Source: Aurantimonas marina
Lineage (GTDB): Bacteria > Pseudomonadota > Alphaproteobacteria > Rhizobiales > Rhizobiaceae
Direction of reading: 5' to 3'
DNA length: 64,000 bases
Assembly (NCBI RefSeq): GCF_017183135.1
Contig: NZ_JADDXW010000017.1
Span: 1 to 64,000 of the forward strand
Positions 18,207 to 27,342 of this stretch are shown in pieces; within the stretch, counting starts at the first letter, position 1, and each line of letters opens with the position of its first letter. Made by a program: the position numbers and the translations under genes. The notes under the pieces were generated by a model, which was not told the origin of the DNA, made no database searches, and worked only from the letters and a program-made list of their open reading frames with translations.

Positions 18207-19001
18207 TCAACGTTTTTCTACCTCATCGATTTGCGCGCCAATGGCCGCGATGCAGGCCTCGGGCGCCTCGAGCATCAGCATGTGGCCAAAGCCATCAAGC
18301 ATCGTGACGGTGAATTCGGGCGGAACGCTACTGGCCCGGGCTGTCGGCGTGACCCGATCTTCAGAGCCCCAGATTACATGCACGGGCCGGCCGGTCGCGG
18401 CGATGGCGTCGAGCGGCAAGACACCCTGCTCGCCGGTTGAAAAGAGATGATCGAAGATCTTCCGCATCGCGGCCCGACCCGCCGGATCTCGCGCCGCAGC
18501 GATCGCCGCCACGGTGTCGCTATCCGGCACCCAGCCGGGCGCGCCCATACCGCCTAGTGCCGTGCGGAGCGCGTCCGTCCCCTCGGCGTCCATGACGGCT
18601 CGAATCCGCTCGGCGCCGATCTCCTTGCCGAAGCCGCCCGGCGCCAGCAGCGTCAGCGATGCGACCCGCTCGGGGGCGAACAGGCCGATGAGTGCGGCGA
18701 TGGCCCCGCCCATCGAATGGCCGACGATGTGCGCCGACCCGATGCCGCGGGCATCGAGTTGGGCGATAACCGCCCGCGCGGCAGCTTTGGGAGGGCCGAA
18801 GCCGGGATAATAACGCGAACGGCCATGACCGGGAAGATCGAAGGCGATGGTCAGGCGTTGCGGCGATGCCACAGCGTCCTGCAACGGCGCCCAGATCTCA
18901 GCCCGGCCGTCGAACCCGTGCAGGAAAACGATCGGCGTCGTGGCGCTCTCGCCGCTCTCGTCGCCGCCCTGTTCGATCGCGAACAGCCGTGGATCGTCCA
19001 T
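18207..19001 (-). CDS. Alpha/beta hydrolase
   Basis: A 264-residue alpha/beta-fold hydrolase. The nucleophile elbow is GHSMGG, the oxyanion strand is VFLHGFDG, the acid lies in WGSEDRVTP, and the histidine is in GFGHMLMLE. The ligand is unknown. It starts 12 bases after the stop of the TPP enzyme gene, which is itself coupled to leuA, so the three form an operon. The pairing suggests that the hydrolase may act on a thioester or ester related to the leucine or acetolactate branch; that is inference. Confidence 0.88.
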   Translation of the reverse strand: MDDPRLFAIEQGGDESGESATTPIVFLHGFDGRAEIWAPLQDAVASPQRLTIAFDLPGHGRSRYYPGFGPPKAAARAVIAQLDARGIGSAHIVGHSMGGAIAALIGLFAPERVASLTLLAPGGFGKEIGAERIRAVMDAEGTDALRTALGGMGAPGWVPDSDTVAAIAAARDPAGRAAMRKIFDHLFSTGEQGVLPLDAIAATGRPVHVIWGSEDRVTPTARASSVPPEFTVTMLDGFGHMLMLEAPEACIAAIGAQIDEVEKR

Positions 19002-19013
19002 TACTTCTCCTAC

Positions 19014-20669
19014 TTATACGTCGGCGAACGGCAGCCGCGCCGTGGTCGAGATGCGGTCCGGATCGATCTTCATATGGATGAGCGCCGGACGATCCGCCTT
19101 CTGCGCGGTTGCCATCGCCTCGGCGAAATCCTCCGTTCGCGCGACGCTGAGGCCGACGCCTCCAAGGCTTCGCGCCAAGGCCGCGAAGTCGGGATTGACC
19201 AGCGCCGTCGCCGACTGGCGGCCGGGATACGACTTTTCCTGATGCATCCGAATGGTGCCGTATTGGGCATTATCGAACAGGACGACGACGATATTCGCCC
19301 CGGCCTGAATGGCAGTCGACAATTCCTGGCCGGTCATCTGGAAGCAGCCGTCGCCGGCGAAGCAGACGACCGCTCGCTCAGGGAACCTCAGCTTCGCGGC
19401 GACGGCGGCCGGCAGGCCGTAACCCATCGAACCCGAAGTCGGGGCGACCTGCGTCGTTCGGCCGGAAAAGCGGTGATAGCGATGCAGCCAACCGGCATAG
19501 TTACCGGCTCCGTTGGTCATGATCGCGTCACGCGCCAACATCTCGCCGAGAATGGTCATGACAGCGAACGGATCGACGAAGTCGGACTTCGGCTCGGATT
19601 CAGACGCGGGGGTCGACCAGCGACGGTATTCCCGGTGGGCTGCCTCCGCCTGTCCGGCCCAGGCAACGGTCGCCGGTGCCTGCAACTGTACCGCCTTGCG
19701 GGCGAAGGACGCCGGGTCGGCGTGAATGCCGAGCGTCGGCGTGTAGACGCGTCCGATCTCGGCCGCATCCGGCAGGACATGGACGAAGCGCTGCGTGGGA
19801 ACAGGAACCGCGAAAAGCGTATAGCCCTGGCTCGGCATCTCGCCCAGCCGCGCGCCGACGGCGATCACGAGATCGGCCTCGGCAATCCGCGCCTTCAGGT
19901 CGGGATTCGGGCCGATGCCGAGATCGCCCGCGTAGTTCGGGTGGTCGTTGGGAAACAGGCCCTGGCGGCGGAAGGAGCAGGCGACGGGCAAGTGCCAGTG
20001 CTCGGCGAAGGCGACGATGTCGGCGATCGCGCCGTCCGTCCACCGGGGCCCGCCGAGGATCAGCACCGGACGGGAGGCGGCGCCGAGAAGCGTCCACAGT
20101 TCCTCCATGTCGTCGGCTTGCGGCAGCACCGGCTCGGCTTCGACGCGCGCCGGAATATCGGCTTCGGCGCTGCCCGACAAGGTGTCCTCGGGCAGCGCCA
20201 CGACGACAGGTCCGGGCGCGCCATCCATGGCAATCCGGTAGGCTTCGGCGACGAGACTCGGCAGTTCCGCAGCCGTTTTCGCCTCGAACACGGCCTTGGC
20301 CATGTCGCCGAACAGCCGGTCGTAATTGACCTCCTGAAAGGCGCCGCGTTCCCGGAATTTCGTCGGCACCTGACCGACGAAGAGGATCATTGGCGTCAGA
20401 TCATGGGCGGCGACATGGATGCCGGAGGCGGCGTTGGTCGCCCCCGGCCCGCGCGTGACGAAGCAGATGCCGGGCCGGCCGGTGAGCTTGCCGTCCGCCT
20501 CGGCCATCATCGCCGCGCCGCCCTCCTGCCGACAGACGATCGTCTCGATGGCGCTGTCATAGAGGGCGTCGAGCACCGGGAGATAGCTTTCCCCCGGCAC
20601 GCAGAAGACGCGGCTCGCGCCCTGCTCGGCGAGCGCGGCGACGAGCAGTTCGCCACCGGCAGCCCTCAC
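19014..20669 (-). CDS. Thiamine pyrophosphate enzyme, acetolactate synthase-like
   Basis: A 551-residue TPP-dependent decarboxylase or lyase of the acetolactate synthase superfamily. The N-terminal Pyr domain holds the catalytic glutamate in IETIVCRQEGGAAMMAEADG. The central domain is Rossmann-like, and the PP domain has the TPP motif GDGCFQMTGQELSTA ending VVVLFDN. It could be a catabolic acetolactate synthase or a benzoylformate/oxalyl-CoA-type enzyme; the sequence does not settle it. Its start overlaps the leuA stop by four bases (ATGA), so it is co-translated with leuA and falls under the same leader. Confidence 0.85.
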   Translation of the reverse strand: MRAAGGELLVAALAEQGASRVFCVPGESYLPVLDALYDSAIETIVCRQEGGAAMMAEADGKLTGRPGICFVTRGPGATNAASGIHVAAHDLTPMILFVGQVPTKFRERGAFQEVNYDRLFGDMAKAVFEAKTAAELPSLVAEAYRIAMDGAPGPVVVALPEDTLSGSAEADIPARVEAEPVLPQADDMEELWTLLGAASRPVLILGGPRWTDGAIADIVAFAEHWHLPVACSFRRQGLFPNDHPNYAGDLGIGPNPDLKARIAEADLVIAVGARLGEMPSQGYTLFAVPVPTQRFVHVLPDAAEIGRVYTPTLGIHADPASFARKAVQLQAPATVAWAGQAEAAHREYRRWSTPASESEPKSDFVDPFAVMTILGEMLARDAIMTNGAGNYAGWLHRYHRFSGRTTQVAPTSGSMGYGLPAAVAAKLRFPERAVVCFAGDGCFQMTGQELSTAIQAGANIVVVLFDNAQYGTIRMHQEKSYPGRQSATALVNPDFAALARSLGGVGLSVARTEDFAEAMATAQKADRPALIHMKIDPDRISTTARLPFADV

Positions 20670-22387
20670 TTGGCGAGCAGCCGGTTGGCGGCCGCGACGA
20701 TGGCCTCGAGCGAGGCCGTGACGATGTTCTTGTTGATGCCGGCGCCGAACAATCGGCCACCGTCATGCTCGACTTCCATGTAGCAGATGGCGCGCGCGTC
20801 GGAGCCCGCGCCGAGCGAGTGTTCGGAATAGTCGAAAACCGAAAACGCGATGCCGAGATGGCGGCACAGCGCGTCGATGAAGCCGTCGATCGGCCCGGTG
20901 CCGAGGCCCTCGATTTTGATCTCGACGCCGCCATCGACGATGGTCGCCTCCAGGATACGCTCACCCTTCACATCCGGGTTCGGCCGAGTGAAGTGATCGA
21001 CGAATTTGATGCGGGCTCCCGGCTGCTCGACATAACGCTCGATGAAGCGGTCGTAGATGCGCTTGACCGGCAGCTCCCTGCCCTCCTCGTCCGTGATCGC
21101 CTGGACGTCCTCGCGGAACTCGACCTGGAGGTTGCGTGGCAAGTTCAGCCCGTAATCAGCCTGCAGCACATAGGCGATGCCGCCCTTGCCCGACTGGGAA
21201 TTGATGCGGATGATCGCCTCGTAGGAGCGACCGACGTCTTTCGGATCGATCGGCAGATAGGGCACCTCCCACAATTCCTTGTTGGCGGTGCGGCGCGCCT
21301 TCATGCCCTTGTTGATCGCATCCTGATGCGATCCCGAGAACGCCGTGTAGACGAGCTCGCCGACATAGGGGTGCCGCTCGCCGATCGCGAGCTGGTTGCA
21401 GTATTCGTAGACATCCTTGATGTGGTTGATGTCGGTGATGTCGAGGCCCGGATCGACGCCTTGGGTGAACATGTTCAGCGCCAGCGTGACGAGGTCGACA
21501 TTGCCGGTGCGCTCGCCATTGCCGAACAGCGTGCCCTCGACGCGGTCGGCGCCGGCCATCAACCCCAGTTCGGTCGCCGCGACGGCGGTGCCGCGATCGT
21601 TGTGGGGATGCAGGGAGACGATGAGGTTGTCGCGGTTGTCGAGATTGCGGCACATCCATTCGATCTGGTCGGCATGGATGTTCGGCGTCGACATCTCCAC
21701 GGTCGCAGGCAGGTTGAGGATCAGCCTGTTGTCCGGCGTAGGTCGGATGATCTCGGCAACGGCGTTGCAGATCTCGACCGCAAAGTCGAGTTCGGTGCCG
21801 GTGAAGCTTTCGGGCGAATATTCGAATCGATAGTCGCCGCCCGCCTTGGCCGCCATGTCGGCGACCATCTTGGCCGCGTCGGTAGCAATCTCTCGGATGC
21901 CGGCGCGGTCCTTCTGGAAGACGACGCGCCGCTGCAATTCGCTGGTCGAGTTATAGAAATGGACGATCGGCCGACGCGCACCCTGAAGCGACTCGAACGT
22001 CCGCGCAATCAGCTCCGGTCGGCACTGGACCAACACCTGCAACGACACGTCGTCGGCGACGTCTCCCTCCTCGATACACCAGCGCGCGAAATCGAAATCG
22101 GTCTGGGAGGCCGACGGAAAGCCGATCTCGATCTCCTTGAAATTCATCGCCTTCAGGAGCGCGAAGAACCGAGCCTTGCGGTCGTGCCCCATCGGGTCGA
22201 CCAGCGCCTGGTTGCCGTCGCGAAGATCGACCGAGCACCAGATCGGCGGCGTGGTAATCGTCTTTCCCGGCCAGGTTCGGTCGGGCAGGTCGATCTGGCC
22301 GTAAGGCTGATATTTGGCGGAGGCAGAGGGCATCGCGCCAGGAGGCTCGGTCTCGGCGGCTGGTCGGATTGCGGACGTAACGGACAT
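20666..22387 (-). CDS. leuA: 2-isopropylmalate synthase
   Basis: It condenses acetyl-CoA with 2-ketoisovalerate, the first committed step of leucine synthesis. The 573-residue protein shows the metal-binding motif DLRDGNQAL, the HPHNDRGTAVAATELGLMAGADRVEGTLFGNGERTGN block with the catalytic HxH, and a C-terminal LeuA-dimer regulatory domain (VDGGVEIKIEGLGTGPIDGF). I chose ATG 22387 because AAGGTG lies eight bases upstream. The C-terminal domain implies leucine feedback inhibition, and a leucine leader peptide lies upstream, so two layers of leucine control are expected. Confidence 0.95.
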   Translation of the reverse strand: MSVTSAIRPAAETEPPGAMPSASAKYQPYGQIDLPDRTWPGKTITTPPIWCSVDLRDGNQALVDPMGHDRKARFFALLKAMNFKEIEIGFPSASQTDFDFARWCIEEGDVADDVSLQVLVQCRPELIARTFESLQGARRPIVHFYNSTSELQRRVVFQKDRAGIREIATDAAKMVADMAAKAGGDYRFEYSPESFTGTELDFAVEICNAVAEIIRPTPDNRLILNLPATVEMSTPNIHADQIEWMCRNLDNRDNLIVSLHPHNDRGTAVAATELGLMAGADRVEGTLFGNGERTGNVDLVTLALNMFTQGVDPGLDITDINHIKDVYEYCNQLAIGERHPYVGELVYTAFSGSHQDAINKGMKARRTANKELWEVPYLPIDPKDVGRSYEAIIRINSQSGKGGIAYVLQADYGLNLPRNLQVEFREDVQAITDEEGRELPVKRIYDRFIERYVEQPGARIKFVDHFTRPNPDVKGERILEATIVDGGVEIKIEGLGTGPIDGFIDALCRHLGIAFSVFDYSEHSLGAGSDARAICYMEVEHDGGRLFGAGINKNIVTASLEAIVAAANRLLAK

Positions 22388-22487
22388 TGCTCTTGCACCT
22401 TGATTGCTCGGGCGGATGCCGGGGCGGCGCTGGCAACGCGCGCGCATCTGGCCGGGTCATCCGAAATTGAAACCGGATTGTAAAGCG

Positions 22488-22551
22488 AAAGGGGCAGAGC
22501 GGGGAGGCCCTCAGGCCTCTAGCGCGCCGGCTCGACCGCCGGACGCCCCTT
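22488..22551 (-). terminator. Candidate leuA attenuator terminator
   Basis: Reading the minus strand after the leader stop codon, AAGGGGC (22551-22545) pairs with GCCCCTT (22495-22489). It encloses two hairpins, CCGGC/GCCGG and GAGGCC/GGCCTC, and is followed by TTTCGCTTTA. A competing 9-bp pairing joins 22562-22570 with 22536-22544 (one G-U pair) and would break the inner hairpin, as an antiterminator should. The T-run is imperfect, so confidence is moderate. Confidence 0.55.
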
Positions 22552-22554
22552 CGA

Positions 22555-22668
22555 TCAACGGGTCCGACGGCCGCGGCTAAGTAGACCGAGGAGAAGGCCC
22601 GGACGCGCCAGCGCATACGGCCGCCGAGAGGCCGCACGGGTCGACAAGCAGGATGGCGTCGCGATCAT
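22555..22668 (-). CDS. Leucine leader peptide of the leuA operon, 37 aa
   Basis: A short open frame of 37 codons ends close to the attenuator hairpins upstream of leuA. Near its C-terminal end it encodes PGLLLGLLSRG, with five leucines in six codons (CTT, CTC, CTC, GGT, CTA, CTT). The codons CTT and CTA are unusual in this GC-rich genome, as expected for control codons that must sense scarce charged tRNA-Leu. The ATG sits seven bases after a good -10 box and lacks a ribosome site, so the message is probably leaderless. Leucine attenuators before leuA are known in proteobacteria; this instance is predicted from sequence. Confidence 0.7.
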   Translation of the reverse strand: MIATPSCLSTRAASRRPYALARPGLLLGLLSRGRRTR

Positions 22669-22675
22669 GCGCGCC

Positions 22676-22703
22676 AGATTATTGCGAACGCGGCCGATTG
22701 CAA
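22676..22703 (-). promoter_or_regulatory. Predicted promoter of the leuA leader
   Basis: On the minus strand, -35 TTGCAA and -10 TAATCT are separated by 16 bases, and the leader ATG begins seven bases after the -10. Transcription would therefore start at or within a base of the A of ATG. Confidence 0.6.
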
Positions 22704-22732
22704 GCCGAATTTCACCCCGGCCGGCTGAACGC

Positions 22733-23818
22733 TCAGTCCGCCAACTCGTCGCGCGTGGAAAAACGCAGCGTCGAGACCGCGCCACCGGCGTTGGATATTT
22801 CGAAAACGCCGCCGATCTGCTCGGCCAGCGATGCGACGATGCGCATGCCGAGATTGCGCGAGGAGGACACGGAAAAACCCTCGGGCCAACCGGGGCCGTC
22901 GTCCGACACCGTCAGACGAAGCGGCGTTTCCCGCGATTCCGCGCCGCCAGGGTCGCTCCTGAGTTCGACGACGATCTGCCCCGCCCGACCGTCGGAGCAG
23001 CCGTGCTCGATGGAGTTCGAAATCAACTCGGTGGCAATGAGACCCAGCGGCACGGCAAGCTCCGCCGAGACTTCCACCGCTTCCGCGCCGACCTCGTAAC
23101 GGATGTTGGTCACTCCCGACGCCTCGAGAAGGTCGGGGCCGAGCTGGGTGAGATACGGCCCCAAGTCGAGGCTCTGACGGCCGGGATCGTGGAGCTCGCG
23201 CTGAATCTTCGAGATCAGGGAAATTCGGGCCGAGGCCTGTTGCAGGACCCCGGCCGCCTCCGGGCTCGTCGTGCCGCGCGATTGGGCGTTGAGCAAAGAC
23301 GATACGACGGCAAGATTGTTCGAGACCCGGTGTTGCAATTCGCGAAACAACAGATCGCGTTCACCGGCATGGCGCGCGGCCGCTTCCTTTTCGATTTCAA
23401 GACGATCGAGCGCGAGCTGCATCCAGTGAATCAGCAGAATGTCGACCGCTACAATGAAAACGTAGAACGACAGCGCCAACGTCGAGCCACCTGTAAGGGC
23501 GAACGAATCGAATGGCGGAATGAAGAAGTACCAGGAGAAAAGGCCGGCGAAAAAGGCAACGGCAACGCCTGGAAGCACGCCGGCGAAAAAGGAGGTAAGG
23601 ATAACCGCCGGAAAGAAGGTGAGATACGGAAAGCCGACCGGCAGCCGGTCATCGAGGAGATAGCGTACCGCGAAGGACAGAGCGAGCAATGCAGCAGCGA
23701 ACAGCCAACGCGCGACCGGCAGATCCCGCAGCGAGGTTTTCGACAGAAGCGCCTGTACGCCGCGCAGATTGACCAGGGGAGAACTCATCGGTCGTTCAGC
23801 GAAACCCTCCACCATCAA
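22733..23818 (-). CDS. DUF4118 sensor histidine kinase (HisKA_2/HWE type)
   Basis: A membrane histidine kinase of 361 residues. Four helices between residues about 38 and 135 form a DUF4118 sensor like that of KdpD. They are followed by the HisKA_2 phospho-acceptor region LLFRELQHRVSNNLAVVSSLL and a HATPase domain with the N-box ELISNSIEHG and the G-box DDGPGWPEGF. No response regulator gene is adjacent. Kinases of this type in Hyphomicrobiales often feed the general stress response or light signalling. A start at MSSPLVNL (23788) is possible. Confidence 0.88.
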   Translation of the reverse strand: MMVEGFAERPMSSPLVNLRGVQALLSKTSLRDLPVARWLFAAALLALSFAVRYLLDDRLPVGFPYLTFFPAVILTSFFAGVLPGVAVAFFAGLFSWYFFIPPFDSFALTGGSTLALSFYVFIVAVDILLIHWMQLALDRLEIEKEAAARHAGERDLLFRELQHRVSNNLAVVSSLLNAQSRGTTSPEAAGVLQQASARISLISKIQRELHDPGRQSLDLGPYLTQLGPDLLEASGVTNIRYEVGAEAVEVSAELAVPLGLIATELISNSIEHGCSDGRAGQIVVELRSDPGGAESRETPLRLTVSDDGPGWPEGFSVSSSRNLGMRIVASLAEQIGGVFEISNAGGAVSTLRFSTRDELAD

Positions 23819-24033
23819 TAATCGGTCCTCGCCGTTCTGGGAAAACTGACCGCCCGATCAAATCGCACAGCTGGATATCGCAACAGATGCCGTCGCAAAC
23901 GATAAGTGTGGCGGATCAAGGGCGGGTGCCGGGTCCATGGCAGAATTCGCACCGGGCGTTGCCAAGGCGACACGGGCCAACAAACAACGGTGGGAGGAGC
24001 GGGCGATGGCCCGCAGGATTCACGCCCGCTGGC

Positions 24034-24957
24034 CTACAAAACCGGCACTCCTGTCTGTTTCGCCTCGTCTTCCGGCTCCACATGGATCAACACGCGGGCC
24101 CCGGCGAAGGACTCCTGAAGCGCATCCTCGATCCGATCACAGATGTCATGGGCGACGCCCACCGTCATCGCCTCTGGCACGACCATGTGAAATTCGATGA
24201 ACATCGCCCGGCCGGCCAACCGCGTCTTTAAATCGTGGACCTCAAGGGCCCCGTCGGCATGGGCCGAGATTAGGTCGCGGACCCTGGCTTCCTCAACCGG
24301 GTCGATCGCCTGATCCATCAGGCCGGAGAGCGAACTGGTCACGACCTTGTAGCCCTCGCGCAGGATGTTCAACGCCACGAGCGCCGCCATTAGCGGATCG
24401 AGAATCGTCCAGCCGGTCATCGTCGCCAGCAGGAGACCCGCGAGAACCCCGACCGAGGTGACGACATCGGCCATGATATGCTGACCGTCGGCTGCAAGTG
24501 CCGGCGAGCGACGGTCGCGCCCATGGCGGATGAGATAGAGCGCCCAACCGGCGTTGATGGTGGTCGCCACGGCGTTGATCGCGATGCCGGCAAGGGGTTG
24601 GTCCAGCGATCGCGGCACAAGGTAGGCCGCCCAGGCCTCGCGCAGAATCAAAAGCGCCGCGACGACGATCAGGACGCCTTCAACGACGGCGGAAAAATAC
24701 TCCGCCTTGGTATGTCCGAAAGGGTGATCGCTGTCAGCCGGCTTGTAGCTCAACGTCACCGCCCACAGCGCGATCAGCCCAGCTACGACGTTGACGATCG
24801 ATTCCAGCGCATCGGAAAACAGCGCCACCGAGCCGGTCACGTGATAGGCAGCGTATTTGATCGCCAGCACGATCACCCCGATCGCAACGCTCGCCATGGC
24901 GATGCGCTTGACCAGGGGTGCCGCTGCCTCGCTTGTCTCCGATATCGCTGACGTCAC
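24034..24957 (-). CDS. Cation diffusion facilitator family transporter
   Basis: A six-helix inner-membrane metal/proton antiporter of 307 residues. The helix 2 site is FSDALES, helix 5 carries the HxxxD site as DGQHIMADVVTS, and a cytoplasmic CDF C-terminal domain follows (VHDLKTRLAGRAMFIEFHMVVP). The metal is uncertain. I prefer the GTG at 24957, four bases after the trpE(G) stop, because the alternative ATG at 25005 would add an arginine-rich tail lying inside trpE(G). Close spacing suggests co-transcription with trpE(G). Confidence 0.85.
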   Translation of the reverse strand: MTSAISETSEAAAPLVKRIAMASVAIGVIVLAIKYAAYHVTGSVALFSDALESIVNVVAGLIALWAVTLSYKPADSDHPFGHTKAEYFSAVVEGVLIVVAALLILREAWAAYLVPRSLDQPLAGIAINAVATTINAGWALYLIRHGRDRRSPALAADGQHIMADVVTSVGVLAGLLLATMTGWTILDPLMAALVALNILREGYKVVTSSLSGLMDQAIDPVEEARVRDLISAHADGALEVHDLKTRLAGRAMFIEFHMVVPEAMTVGVAHDICDRIEDALQESFAGARVLIHVEPEDEAKQTGVPVL

Positions 24958-24961
24958 CGGA

Positions 24962-27151
24962 TCACGCCGCCTTTTCGCGGGCGCGGCGGGGCAGATGCGC
25001 GACAATGTTCTCGATCATGCGCATGCCCGCGTCGCCGCCAAGGCTCATGATGCTTTCGGGATGGAACTGCACCGCCGCGACCGGCTCGGTCCGGTGCTCG
25101 AAGGCCATGACGATGCCGTCTTCGGTCTCAGCCGTCACCTCGAACTCCTTCGGCAGGCGGACCGGGTCAGCGAAGATCGAGTGATAGCGGCCGACGGTGA
25201 CCTCGCCCGGCAGGCCGGAAAAGATGATGCCGGGCGTGGTGACGCGAATGCGCGACGGCTTGCCGTGGACCGGCACATGCAGGGTGCGCAAGCTTCCGCC
25301 ATAGGCCTCGGCGAGTGCCTGCAGCCCGAGGCAGACGCCGAAGATCGCGCAGCCGCGCTGACGGGCGGCGGCGATCGTGCCCTTGCAGTCGAAGTCGGAC
25401 GGATTGCCCGGCCCCGGCGACAACACCACGAGATCAGGATCGACGTGGTTGAATATCTCGGCGGACACCGGCGTGCGGACGGTCGAGACGGTGGCGCCAG
25501 TCTGGCGGAAATAATTGGCGAGCGTGTGGACGAAAGAATCCTCGTGATCGACCAAAAGGATTCGCAGCCCCTCCCCGACCCGCGCCGCGTCGTGTTTCGC
25601 GCCGGCGGCGTTCGACGCGCCGGCCTCACGGATCGCGCCGATCAGCGCCGAGGCTTTCAGCTCGGTCTCGGCCTCTTCTTCCTCGGGATTGGAATCGTAC
25701 AGCAGCGTCGCGCCGGCCCGCACCTCGGCGATGCCGTCCTTCAGCCGGATCGTGCGCAGCGTCAGACCGGTGTTCATGTCGCCGTTGAAATGCACCATGC
25801 CGACGGCGCCGCCATACCAGGCGCGCGGGCTCTTCTCGCTGTTCTCGATGAAGCGCATCGCCCACAGCTTCGGCGCGCCGGTCACCGTTACCGCCCAGGC
25901 ATGGGACAGGAAGGCGTCGAAGGCGTCCATGCCGTCGCGCAGCCGGCCCTCGATGTGGTCGACCGTATGGATCAGCCGCGAATACATCTCGATCTGCCGC
26001 CGGCCGATGACGCGCACGGAGCCCGGATCGCAGACCCGGCTCTTGTCGTTGCGGTCGACATCGGAGCACATCGTCAGCTCCGATTCGTCCTTCTTGGAAT
26101 TGAGCAGCTTCAGGATCTGCTCGGAATCGGAAATGGCGTCCTCGCCGCGCTTGATGGTGCCGGAAATCGGACATGTCTCGACCCGCCGGCCGTTGACGCG
26201 CACGAACATCTCCGGCGAGGCGCCGATCAGAAATTCATTCTCGCCGAGATTGATCAGAAACGAATAGGGCGAGGGGTTGACCGCCTTCAGCCGACGCGAG
26301 ATTTCCGAAGGCTTGTGCTCGGCGCGCTCGTAGAACACCTGGCCGGGAACCACCTCGAAGAGGTCGCCGCGCATGAACTTCGCCTTGGCGGCGCGCACCA
26401 GTTCGGCATATTCGCCGGGCTTGTGATCGCCGCGCGGCGGGATGCGTTCGGAGGGCGCAAAGGGCGCATCCAGGCCACCGCCCGCAAGCCCCTCGGTCGA
26501 GACCCCATCCTTGGCGAATTCATAGCGGGTCAGGAAGGCCGAGGCCGAGTAGTGATCGACCTCGAGCAGTTCGTCCGGCAGATAGAGCAGAAGGTCGCGG
26601 CGGTCCGGATCACGCTCCAGCACTTCCTCGACCGGGTCGAACTGATAGGCGAGGTCATAGCCAAAGGCGCCGTAAAGGCCGAGATCTCGGTCCTCCTCCG
26701 CCCGGAACAAGGAGACGATCGCGCGCAGCACCGAAAAGACGCTCGGCATGCGCGAGCGTTCCTCCTCGGTGACCGCCGCGCCCGGCTCGTTGATGACAAG
26801 GTCGAGCGCCATCGGCGCGCTAGCGCACGAGGCGATGTCGTCATGACCGGCCAGCGCATCCGCGATGAAACCGAGCAGCACCTCGCCGCGCGGATTGAGC
26901 GCCGCGATCCGCATCGCCCGTCCGGTCGAAGAGACGACCAGCGGCGGATCGACGAAGGCCACATCCTGGCGCGTGTAGCGGCCCGGATACTCGTAATTGG
27001 AAAACAGGACGGCACCGCGGCTGGTGTCAAGGCGATCGAAATAGGGCTCGATCGCGCCGTCATAGGCGACGGCGCGCCGTCTGCGCGTGATCGTCACCCC
27101 ACCCGCCGTCACGTAGCGCTCGCGGCCGTCGTCGGTCTGTTCGGTCACCAT
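24962..27151 (-). CDS. trpE(G): Fused anthranilate synthase, components I and II
   Basis: It makes anthranilate from chorismate and glutamine, the first step of tryptophan synthesis. The 729-residue protein fuses TrpE (residues about 1-510, with [14 protein letters not shown] and the chorismate-site block [34 protein letters not shown]) to a TrpG glutaminase (from about 525, with [15 protein letters not shown] carrying the nucleophile and [10 protein letters not shown]). Such fusions are typical of rhizobia. I start at ATG 27151, where GGAGAGAG lies three bases upstream. The gene is preceded by a complete Trp attenuator. Confidence 0.96.
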   Translation of the reverse strand: MVTEQTDDGRERYVTAGGVTITRRRRAVAYDGAIEPYFDRLDTSRGAVLFSNYEYPGRYTRQDVAFVDPPLVVSSTGRAMRIAALNPRGEVLLGFIADALAGHDDIASCASAPMALDLVINEPGAAVTEEERSRMPSVFSVLRAIVSLFRAEEDRDLGLYGAFGYDLAYQFDPVEEVLERDPDRRDLLLYLPDELLEVDHYSASAFLTRYEFAKDGVSTEGLAGGGLDAPFAPSERIPPRGDHKPGEYAELVRAAKAKFMRGDLFEVVPGQVFYERAEHKPSEISRRLKAVNPSPYSFLINLGENEFLIGASPEMFVRVNGRRVETCPISGTIKRGEDAISDSEQILKLLNSKKDESELTMCSDVDRNDKSRVCDPGSVRVIGRRQIEMYSRLIHTVDHIEGRLRDGMDAFDAFLSHAWAVTVTGAPKLWAMRFIENSEKSPRAWYGGAVGMVHFNGDMNTGLTLRTIRLKDGIAEVRAGATLLYDSNPEEEEAETELKASALIGAIREAGASNAAGAKHDAARVGEGLRILLVDHEDSFVHTLANYFRQTGATVSTVRTPVSAEIFNHVDPDLVVLSPGPGNPSDFDCKGTIAAARQRGCAIFGVCLGLQALAEAYGGSLRTLHVPVHGKPSRIRVTTPGIIFSGLPGEVTVGRYHSIFADPVRLPKEFEVTAETEDGIVMAFEHRTEPVAAVQFHPESIMSLGGDAGMRMIENIVAHLPRRAREKAA

Positions 27152-27194
27152 GAACTCTCTCCGGGTCTCAAGCCCGGACCCCCGGCGACATAGC

Positions 27195-27228
27195 AAAAAA
27201 GGCCGCCGGATGATCCGAGGCGGCCTTT
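27195..27228 (-). terminator. trp attenuator terminator
   Basis: On the minus strand, AAAGGCCGCC pairs with GGCGGCCTTT around an 11-base loop and is followed by a run of T, a textbook intrinsic terminator 44 bases before the trpE(G) start. GGCCGC in its 5' arm (27225-27220) can instead pair with GCGGCC at 27260-27255 just after the leader stop, giving the antiterminator. Confidence 0.92.
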
Positions 27229-27262
27229 GGGTTTGATCACAAGCGTGACGGTCCGGCCGCTG

Positions 27263-27307
27263 TCAGCGCGCCCACCACCAATTCATCGAAAGGATCGTCA
27301 TCATCAT
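27263..27307 (-). CDS. trpL: Tryptophan leader peptide
   Basis: The 14-codon leader reads MMMTILSMNWWWAR. It has three consecutive TGG codons and ends AR before the stop, the same length and C-terminal layout as the rhizobial TrpL peptide. Charged tRNA-Trp shortage would stall the ribosome on WWW and favour the antiterminator. The first ATG lies seven bases after the -10 box and has no ribosome site, so translation is probably leaderless. ATG codons 2 and 3 are alternative starts. In Sinorhizobium the released leader RNA and peptide also act in trans; whether that holds here is unknown. Confidence 0.88.
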   Translation of the reverse strand: MMMTILSMNWWWAR

Positions 27308-27314
27308 GCGCAAC

Positions 27315-27342
27315 CGATAACCGAGCCGGGCGACGAGAGCAA
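27315..27342 (-). promoter_or_regulatory. Predicted promoter of trpL-trpE(G)
   Basis: On the minus strand, -35 TTGCTC and -10 TTATCG are 16 bases apart, and the leader ATG starts seven bases after the -10. This geometry is identical to that of the leuA leader promoter. Confidence 0.6.
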
